Positions 1 through 5,545 of a stretch of 5,545 bases of DNA are shown one piece after another. The DNA comes from an uncultured Clostridium sp. (GTDB taxonomy: Bacteria; Bacillota; Clostridia; Oscillospirales; Acutalibacteraceae), in NCBI GenBank assembly GCA_900547915.1, contig URIN01000115.1:1-5545 (forward strand), in the 5' to 3' direction. Within the stretch, counting starts at the first letter, position 1. Every line of letters starts with the position of its first letter. Position numbers and translations under genes: made by a program. The notes under the pieces were generated by a model that was given only the letters and a program-made list of their open reading frames with translations, was not told the origin of the DNA and made no database searches.

Positions 1-1590
<1,590 letters not shown>

Positions 1591-1607
1591 TTATATTATA
1601 ATTAAAA

Positions 1608-2225
1608 TTATCTGCGGTGGATAATGCCTTCGTGAAAGCCTTCCTGCTTAATACATACGCGCACCGATTCCAGAAGTATTCTCAAATCAAGCCCGAGACT
1701 CCAGTTATCGCAGTACTCTTTATCGTATTTCATTTTTTTCATAAGTGAGATACTGTCTCTTCCCTTGACCTGAGCAAGTCCTGTAAGACCAGGTCTGAAA
1801 CGGTAAACACCGTATTCAAGACGCAGGCGGTGTGCTCTGATCTCACTTGAGATAAGCGGTCGGGGGCCAACAAAACTCATATCGCCTTTAAGTATATTCC
1901 ACAGCTGTGGGAGTTCATCAAGGCTTGTCCTTCTGAGAAATTTCCCCAGCTTTGTAATATACTGCTCAGGGTTTTCAAGTTCACCTGTAGCGCAGTTCGG
2001 CGTATTATTTTTCATAGTCTGGAATTTGTAGATTTTAAAAGGCTCGCCTTTTCTGCCTCGCCTTTCGTGAGTGAAAAACACTTTAGTATCAGGCGTAAAC
2101 AGATTGATAACGCATATTATAAGAAACAGCGGTGAAAGTATTATAAGCGCAAAAAAAGACGCTATTATATCAAACAGCCGCTTAAACTTTATGGGCGCAA
2201 GCCATTTTTTCAAAAAAGCTTTCAT
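1608..2225 (-). CDS. Short polyprenyl-phosphate sugar-phosphate transferase (monotopic phosphoglycosyl transferase)
   Basis: The 205-aa product belongs to the bacterial sugar transferase family (PglC/WcaJ catalytic domain). Such enzymes move a sugar-1-phosphate from a nucleotide sugar to undecaprenyl phosphate at the inner face of the membrane, the first step of capsule, exopolysaccharide or glycoprotein glycan synthesis. The N-terminus has a basic KRLFDI lead and one hydrophobic re-entrant helix (about 18-43) broken by S31-P32, as in PglC. Next come ERRGRKGEPFKIYKFQTM (54-71), RRTSLDELPQLWNILKGDMS with the catalytic pair D103-E104, VGPRP (119-123) and RPGLTGLAQVKGR (144-156). There is no multi-pass N-terminal region, so it is the small form. 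I chose the ATG at 2225 because it forms an ATGA overlap with the cyclase stop; the longer frame from 2273 would add 16 poor residues. No clear ribosome site is seen, so translation probably depends on coupling. The sugar is unknown, and no other glycan genes are in view. Confidence 0.93.
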   Translation of the reverse strand: MKAFLKKWLAPIKFKRLFDIIASFFALIILSPLFLIICVINLFTPDTKVFFTHERRGRKGEPFKIYKFQTMKNNTPNCATGELENPEQYITKLGKFLRRTSLDELPQLWNILKGDMSFVGPRPLISSEIRAHRLRLEYGVYRFRPGLTGLAQVKGRDSISLMKKMKYDKEYCDNWSLGLDLRILLESVRVCIKQEGFHEGIIHRR

Positions 2226-2824
2226 AACTGTGCTTCCGTTGCAATTATGCCTTTTATAAGCAAGGCTCTGCACGGCGCCGCTTCGGCACCTCCTATTTTA
2301 ATGGGCGGAGCAAACAAAAAATACTCCCCCGGCGCAATATCTGTTAAGTCGATTCCTTCCAGAACGGCAATACCGTTATTAAGCAGCTCTCTGTGAACGG
2401 AGCCTTCATTTTCCTCAGAAGCTATGGACACGGAATCAATGCCCACCAGCTCAATATTGAATCTGCAAAGCTCAAACACTGCGTTATCCATAAGATACCC
2501 GTTTGAGGCGCATTTTATAATAAGCCGTTTGCAGTCCCACGGCAGATTTTTTTCTATCCACTCTGCCGTTACAGGTCCGTTTGCCTCTCTTACGACACAC
2601 CTGCCCACAAACTTTGAAGGTGAAAGGCGGTCAACGCTGTCTCCGTCATCAAGAAAATGAAGCGGTGCATCGATGTGAGCGCCTGTGTGAAGGCACATTG
2701 ATATATCAGAAAGATTATAATCACTGCCGGTTTTTATCTGAGCACGGCTTTCAAGGATTGGTTCACTGTCCCCGGGATAAAGTTTCGCGCTGAAAATATC
2801 CGGCGTTATATCATAAATAATCAT
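2222..2824 (-). CDS. Cyclase family protein, kynurenine formamidase (KynB)-like metal-dependent hydrolase
   Basis: The 200-aa product has the usual length for the KynB/cyclase family of metal-dependent amidohydrolases. The signature HxGxHxDAPxHF is complete: H46, H50 and D52 are the expected zinc ligands and H56 the expected catalytic histidine. Downstream, H144 and E156 have the same 12-residue spacing as the second metal-site pair of KynB. The family includes N-formylkynurenine hydrolases and isatin hydrolases, but many members have no known substrate. No tryptophan-degradation genes are near, so I do not assign kynB. The ATG at 2824 is preceded by AGAGGT (2830-2835) at 5 bases. It is the first gene after the promoter at 2891-2919. 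Its TGA overlaps the next ATG. It is probably cytoplasmic, with no signal peptide. The family call is firm; the substrate is open. Confidence 0.92.
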   Translation of the reverse strand: MIIYDITPDIFSAKLYPGDSEPILESRAQIKTGSDYNLSDISMCLHTGAHIDAPLHFLDDGDSVDRLSPSKFVGRCVVREANGPVTAEWIEKNLPWDCKRLIIKCASNGYLMDNAVFELCRFNIELVGIDSVSIASEENEGSVHRELLNNGIAVLEGIDLTDIAPGEYFLFAPPIKIGGAEAAPCRALLIKGIIATEAQL

Positions 2825-2865
2825 CTTTTACCTCTGCAGAAAAACTGCCGAAAATACAAAAAGAC

Positions 2866-2913
2866 CCATATATGCACACAATTTTTCACAATTATACCAT
2901 ATGTGCGCACATT
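2866..2913. promoter_or_regulatory. Paired operator-like repeats at the cyclase promoter
   Basis: Two 17-bp sequences, 2866-2882 (CCATATATGCACACAAT) and 2897-2913 (CCATATGTGCGCACATT), agree at 14 of 17 positions and are offset by 31 bp, about three helical turns. The right-hand copy contains a perfect 12-bp palindrome, ATGTGCGCACAT, at 2901-2912, lying wholly inside the 17-bp spacer between -35 and -10. The left-hand copy falls just downstream of the predicted transcription start (about 2884). A repressor bound at either site would cover the promoter, and same-face spacing would allow cooperative binding. The repeats and palindrome are seen directly; the operator role is inferred. No regulator gene is in the window. 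Confidence 0.6.
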
Positions 2914-2919
2914 ATGCAA
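2891..2919 (-). promoter_or_regulatory. Sigma-A-type promoter of the cyclase/sugar transferase/beta-galactosidase unit
   Basis: Read leftward, the site has -35 TTGCAT (2914-2919), a 17-base spacer, and a perfect -10 TATAAT (2891-2896) preceded by TGG, an extended -10 element. The weak -35 (three of six consensus bases) fits a regulated promoter. Transcription should start near 2884, giving a leader of about 60 bases before the ATG at 2824. The ribosome site AGAGGT (2830-2835) lies in this leader next to an 8-bp palindrome TCTGCAGA (2833-2840). No riboswitch fold is recognised in so short a leader. Confidence 0.7.
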
Positions 2920-2968
2920 TTTATGTTACCACTTTTTAATAATTTTGACACTTTTATAAAAAGCGCCC

Positions 2969-2995
2969 AAAAAGCTCCCCGCAAAAACGGGGAGC
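2969..2995 (-). terminator. Rho-independent terminator after the DUF2804 gene
   Basis: Plus-strand bases 2974-2981 (GCTCCCCG) pair perfectly with 2988-2995 (CGGGGAGC) around a 6-base loop. In the leftward transcript the hairpin is followed at once by five U residues (2969-2973). It starts 21 bases after the DUF2804 stop, and separates that operon from the cyclase promoter. A run of A residues on the other side is absent, so it is directional. Confidence 0.9.
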
Positions 2996-3016
2996 CAACT
3001 GTGTTTATATATATTA

Positions 3017-4057
3017 TTACCACTTATTGTGAACGCGTTCCGCAAACGCCATTCTGTCTTTTATTTTGATTTCAGTGCCGTCATCAAGTATTGCCGTACC
3101 CGAGATAAGTCCGAATACCTGATGCGGAATCATACACATTACTTTTGCGTCAATGGGATCGTATCTGTCAATAACGGGCTTAAAGTCCATTTCAAAACGT
3201 CCGTCTGACGAAGTGAAAGTCCACGGTTCAGTGTAAAGATACTTTTTGCCGTCCATAGGAATATTGAACTTTACATCTTCAAGCTTGTGGGCTTTGCCGT
3301 TGTAGAACAGCATATTCTCACTTGCGGCGCTGGTGTTGCCGAAACCATATCCTATATTAAATCCGAAAACGTTTCCGTCATCAAGCACCGTCTGTCCCGA
3401 GCCCCAGAGCCACGTGTTATCATAAGTCCAAACGCCCCTGCCCCAGTCAAGCGTTGCGAGCGCCCCGTTTTCACGATTAAATACACGGCGTTTTCCGTCA
3501 TATTCAAAAAAGCCCTCTGCTCGCATGCAGTTGATCTTTTGATTATAGTAGAAATGAGCTTGTTTATCAAACGGCGTGGCAATAACCATGCTTTCAGATG
3601 GAATTTCAGTAAGGCGAATATCAAAAATAAGCGCTTTTTTAGTGTTGCAGTAATTGTCAAACGAGCCGTAAAGGCGGCGCTCACTGCCGTTATTTTCAAA
3701 AGAGAAATCTGCCGTGCCGGCGCGTGCGTGAATGTCGCCTTTCTCACTTGTGGGAGGCAGATTCACGCTGCCCATCGGAAACAGTTTTATCTGCGCACCG
3801 TTCATCTGGCGCGGTCTGTCTCCGAAACGGAGAATGGACGCTGAAACGGTGCCGACATATCCCGCGTCTGAAATAGTAAGGCAGATACCGTAATCCTGCG
3901 TGCCGATATAGTAATAGTCCCATTCTTTAATGCGTATTTTCGGAGCTTTAATATCCGCACGTGAATACTGCCACAAAAGCTTTTTGGCATATCCGGGCTC
4001 AGCAATATTACCGTTTTCATCAAGCAGTTTCTGAGGTCTTGTTATTTCATGCTGCAT
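3017..4057 (-). CDS. DUF2804 domain-containing protein
   Basis: The 346-aa product matches DUF2804 (PF10974) over its full length, as I recall the family. Typical features are the start ITRPQKLLDENGNIAEPGYA (5-24), GTQDYGICLTISDAGYVG, LDWGRGVWTYDNTWLWGSG in the middle, and GFNIGYGFGNTSAASENMLFYNG near two-thirds. It is rich in aromatic residues and predicted beta strands. No signal peptide or membrane span is visible, so it is probably cytoplasmic. The family has no established function, and I assign none. The ATG at 4057 has a strong ribosome site, GGAGGTG (4063-4069), 5 bases upstream. That site begins one base after the stop of the glycosylase gene, so the two are almost certainly one transcript. 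The terminator at 2969-2995 ends it. Confidence 0.92.
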   Translation of the reverse strand: MQHEITRPQKLLDENGNIAEPGYAKKLLWQYSRADIKAPKIRIKEWDYYYIGTQDYGICLTISDAGYVGTVSASILRFGDRPRQMNGAQIKLFPMGSVNLPPTSEKGDIHARAGTADFSFENNGSERRLYGSFDNYCNTKKALIFDIRLTEIPSESMVIATPFDKQAHFYYNQKINCMRAEGFFEYDGKRRVFNRENGALATLDWGRGVWTYDNTWLWGSGQTVLDDGNVFGFNIGYGFGNTSAASENMLFYNGKAHKLEDVKFNIPMDGKKYLYTEPWTFTSSDGRFEMDFKPVIDRYDPIDAKVMCMIPHQVFGLISGTAILDDGTEIKIKDRMAFAERVHNKW

Positions 4058-4070
4058 AAAAGCACCTCCG

Positions 4071-4565
4071 TTAAATATAGCGATTAATTATTTTATATTC
4101 TTCAATAAGATCTTGCGGTTTCATACGCGCGTTTGCAGGACTTGTGGACGGCAGGCATACGGCATCAATACCTGTCTTATCACGCTGATAAGCACAGTAG
4201 TACTTATATGCTGTTTTTCCTGTAGTGAAGATCATTTTTATATCCGCCGCGCTGAGTATTTCGCTTAAATCGTTCGGCTGAGCGTTTTTTATACTGCTGT
4301 CCGCCGCTCCTGTAATGTCACAAGAACTCAACGTATCCCACAGCGCAATTCTGTTTCTAAACAAAAACTCGGTTTTCTGCTGAATTGTTTGCGGCACTTC
4401 CTCGCCGCGCACCGTGGCGATAACACGCCAAAATCGGTTTTGCGGATGACCGTAATAAAAATTGACTTCCCTTGATTTAGGAGAAGGCATAGTGCCTAAA
4501 ATAAGGATTTTGCTGTTTTGATCATAAATGGGATCAATGGTGTGAATAATATGTTCGTACCTCAT
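4071..4565 (-). CDS. DNA-deoxyinosine (hypoxanthine) glycosylase, uracil-DNA glycosylase superfamily family 6
   Basis: The 164-aa product fits the HDG (TIGR04274) family of the uracil-DNA glycosylase superfamily. These enzymes cut the N-glycosidic bond of deoxyinosine, formed by adenine deamination, and start base excision repair in the cytoplasm. Motif 1 reads LGTMPSP (23-29), replacing the GQDPY of classical Ung. It is followed by YYGHPQNRFW (37-46) with the family-specific N43, then LWD (75-77). Motif 2 reads LPSTSPANA (138-146), with the serine-rich form typical of this family. The opening pattern HTIDPIYDQNSKILILG also matches relatives, supporting the ATG at 4565, although there is no clear ribosome site before it, so it may be weakly expressed. 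It is first in an operon with DUF2804 and divergent from tRNA-Asn. Family assignment is firm; substrate preference is inferred. Confidence 0.92.
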   Translation of the reverse strand: MRYEHIIHTIDPIYDQNSKILILGTMPSPKSREVNFYYGHPQNRFWRVIATVRGEEVPQTIQQKTEFLFRNRIALWDTLSSCDITGAADSSIKNAQPNDLSEILSAADIKMIFTTGKTAYKYYCAYQRDKTGIDAVCLPSTSPANARMKPQDLIEEYKIINRYI

Positions 4566-4585
4566 AATTTGATATTACCACAAAC

Positions 4586-4615
4586 ATATTAAAAATAAAA
4601 GTGAGAAAACAGCAA
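4586..4615 (-). promoter_or_regulatory. Tentative promoter of the glycosylase-DUF2804 operon
   Basis: Read leftward, TTGCTG (4610-4615) and TAATAT (4586-4591) are separated by 18 bases, with a predicted start near 4579 and a leader of about 15 bases. Both boxes are imperfect and the region is very AT-rich, so chance matches are likely. It is the best candidate in the divergent intergenic region, which must hold a promoter for this operon. Confidence 0.3.
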
Positions 4616-4623
4616 AAAAGGTG

Positions 4624-4652
4624 TTGACATTGTAAATTTTTTTTGCTATTAT
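4624..4652 (+). promoter_or_regulatory. Strong promoter of the tRNA-Asn gene
   Basis: A perfect -35 TTGACA (4624-4629), a 17-base spacer, and -10 TATTAT (4647-4652) with one mismatch, preceded by TGC as an extended -10. The start of transcription should be near 4659, about 28 bases before the mature tRNA 5' end. This near-consensus form is what a constitutively expressed tRNA needs. Confidence 0.88.
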
Positions 4653-4686
4653 ATTAAAGCACTTGAGAGTTGCAGGTAATATACAT

Positions 4687-4762
4687 TCCTCAATAGCTCA
4701 GTCGGTAGAGCATGCGGCTGTTAACCGCAGGGTCGTTGGTTCGAGTCCAACTTGGGGAGCCA
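4687..4762 (+). tRNA. tRNA-Asn (anticodon GUU), CCA encoded
   Basis: The 76-base gene folds as a full cloverleaf. The acceptor TCCTCAA (4687-4693) pairs with TTGGGGA (4752-4758), including one T-G pair. The D stem is GCTC/GAGC. The anticodon stem TGCGG/CCGCA encloses loop CTGTTAA with anticodon GTT at 4720-4722, which reads AAC and AAU (Asn). The T stem GTTGG/CCAAC has loop TTCGAGT. The discriminator is G4759, and CCA (4760-4762) is encoded in the DNA. It stands alone, with its own promoter and terminator, rather than in a tRNA cluster. No integrase or att-site duplication is visible around its 3' end in this window. Confidence 0.98.
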
Positions 4763-4766
4763 AAAG

Positions 4767-4800
4767 AAAAGGAATCGCTTTTGCGGTTCCTTTTTTCTTT
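4767..4800 (+). terminator. Rho-independent terminator of tRNA-Asn
   Basis: Bases 4767-4778 (AAAAGGAATCGC) pair with 4783-4794 (GCGGTTCCTTTT) around a TTTT loop, a 12-bp stem with one G-T pair. A T-rich tract continues to about 4803. It begins 4 bases after the tRNA CCA, so the precursor trailer is short. Confidence 0.88.
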
Positions 4801-4891
4801 TTGTTTAAACGTACCGAAAAGGGGAAAAGCTCAGACCCTGCGTAACAGACGTATATGCAAAACCGCTGTTAACACAAATTTATATCAAATC

Positions 4892-4921
4892 AAAAAGCCC
4901 GTATTTTCATACGGGCTTTTT
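4892..4921. terminator. Bidirectional terminator between tRNA-Asn and the phosphoesterase
   Basis: A perfect 13-bp stem, AAAAAGCCCGTAT (4892-4904) with ATACGGGCTTTTT (4909-4921), encloses a 4-base loop. The GC core is flanked by five A and five T, so the hairpin works from either side. It ends the leftward phosphoesterase transcript 18 bases after its stop codon and backs up the tRNA terminator from the left. Bases 4804-4891 between the two hairpins hold no gene or recognised element. Confidence 0.9.
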
Positions 4922-4939
4922 CTTATTTGAACGGAGCAT

Positions 4940-5545
4940 TTATTTTTCCTTTGATATTGTAACGGTGCTTTGCCCTCTGTGTCTGATTATTTGCTGTGTG
5001 GTGAAAGAACCGTCATTTTTTATATTTATCAGCTGTCCGCCTCTGAAAGGCACAACGTATATATTATGGTCGCAGGAAGGGCCGTAACTAAGGCGTATTC
5101 CCTGATATTCAGCCGTGTAGTTGTTCATATGATCATGACCGGCAAAACAGCCTTTTGTTGAGCCGAGTTCAACCATTTTTTCAAACATTGCGTCATCCAC
5201 TACAGGACAGCATTCCTTTTCAAAACGTCTGCCGGTGATTATTTTGCCCTCGTCATATGCTGTTTTGTATTCCTGCATGGGAACGTGGAAAAATGCCAGT
5301 GAGGGAACAACTTTGCTTTCATCACCATTAACTTCCTTGGCAATTTCCTTTATTGTTTTTTCATACCATTCAACTTGGTTGTCATGAAAATGGTCATACC
5401 CTCCGTTAACATCATCGTAGCTGTGGCTGTCCATCATAATAAGAGAAGTTATAACTTTTCCGTTTTCATCTTTAACGTTGTAGTAGTAATTTCCCATACC
5501 GTCAACATCTTCGTCTCCGGGCTCGTATATACAGTATGTAAGGCT
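4940..5545 (-). CDS. Calcineurin-like metallophosphoesterase, N-terminal part missing at window edge
   Basis: The reading frame enters from the right edge and gives 201 residues to the TAA at 4940-4942. The ATG at 5497 is internal: 16 in-frame codons before it (including YEPGDEDVDG) already look like this family. Visible motifs are WYEK after the DNQ segment, FFHVP with a metal-ligand histidine (H87 counted from the edge), and GHDH (136-139) with two more, followed by NNYTAEYQGIRLSYG. These fit the C-terminal half of the Dcr2-like metallophosphoesterases common in Clostridia. The N-terminal DxH, GDxxD and GNH motifs must lie outside the window. The family hydrolyses phosphomonoesters or diesters with a two-metal centre; the substrate and cellular location cannot be told, because any signal peptide would be in the missing part. 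It ends at the terminator 4892-4921 and converges with tRNA-Asn. Confidence 0.93.
   Translation of the reverse strand, partial: SLTYCIYEPGDEDVDGMGNYYYNVKDENGKVITSLIMMDSHSYDDVNGGYDHFHDNQVEWYEKTIKEIAKEVNGDESKVVPSLAFFHVPMQEYKTAYDEGKIITGRRFEKECCPVVDDAMFEKMVELGSTKGCFAGHDHMNNYTAEYQGIRLSYGPSCDHNIYVVPFRGGQLINIKNDGSFTTQQIIRHRGQSTVTISKEK

Noticed and set aside
2226..2273. Longer start for the sugar transferase at 2273, adding 16 residues.
   Set aside because: The added residues lie inside the cyclase end, do not resemble the family, and the ATGA overlap at 2225 gives a better start.
2945..2950. Perfect plus-strand TTGACA in the gap between the two leftward units.
   Set aside because: No -10 box lies at 16-18 bases (the position reads CAAAAA), and the only rightward gene downstream is the distant tRNA, which has its own promoter.
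3287..3844. Open frames opposite and within the DUF2804 gene on both strands.
   Set aside because: DUF2804 motifs run unbroken across this region, so the other frames are shadows.
4740..4800. The tRNA 3' end as a possible integration (att) site for a mobile element.
   Set aside because: No integrase and no second copy of the tRNA 3' end is visible; the following bases form the terminator.
4663..4930. Short plus-strand open frames running across the tRNA and its terminator.
   Set aside because: They cover a complete tRNA cloverleaf and hairpins; the translations are chance.
5495..5497. ATG at 5497 as the start of the phosphoesterase.
   Set aside because: The frame stays open with family-like residues to the window edge, and the N-terminal metal-binding motifs are missing, so the gene begins outside the window.

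Overview
This is the end of an assembled contig from a moderately AT-rich bacterium, most likely a Bacillota (Clostridia, Oscillospiraceae/Lachnospiraceae-like) gut-type organism. That guess rests on strong GGAGG-type ribosome sites, sigma-A-like TTGACA/TATAAT promoters, a tRNA gene with encoded CCA, and protein families common in Clostridia (DUF2804, family-6 DNA-deoxyinosine glycosylase, GHDH metallophosphoesterase). The first 48 bases are not genomic: they are an untrimmed Illumina Nextera i7 adapter with its index and Tn5 mosaic end.

Layout, left to right. Bases 49-2824 hold a leftward three-gene unit. A cyclase/KynB-like metal-dependent hydrolase (2824 to 2222) is first. It overlaps by ATGA a short polyprenyl-phosphate sugar-phosphate transferase (2225 to 1608). 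After 44 bases comes a GH2 beta-galactosidase (1563 leftward), cut by the contig end after 505 codons. The unit starts at a promoter at 2891-2919. Its -35/-10 spacer contains a perfect 12-bp palindrome, and a near copy (14 of 17 bases) lies 31 bp away, just past the predicted start of transcription.

Bases 2974-4565 hold a second leftward unit: a DNA-deoxyinosine (hypoxanthine) glycosylase followed 13 bases later by a DUF2804 protein, closed by a strong terminator. Divergent from it, a tRNA-Asn(GUU) gene is read rightward from its own extended -10 promoter and ends at a terminator hairpin. A second, bidirectional hairpin separates it from the last gene, a leftward calcineurin-like phosphoesterase whose N-terminus lies beyond the right edge.

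The genes do not form one recognisable pathway. The glycosylase is DNA repair, the tRNA is housekeeping, and the beta-galactosidase is sugar catabolism. The cyclase and the lone sugar transferase are tightly coupled, but their joint role cannot be read from the sequence. I see no mobile element, CRISPR array, defence system or obvious new system. The most interesting unexplained signal is the paired operator-like repeat at the cyclase promoter.
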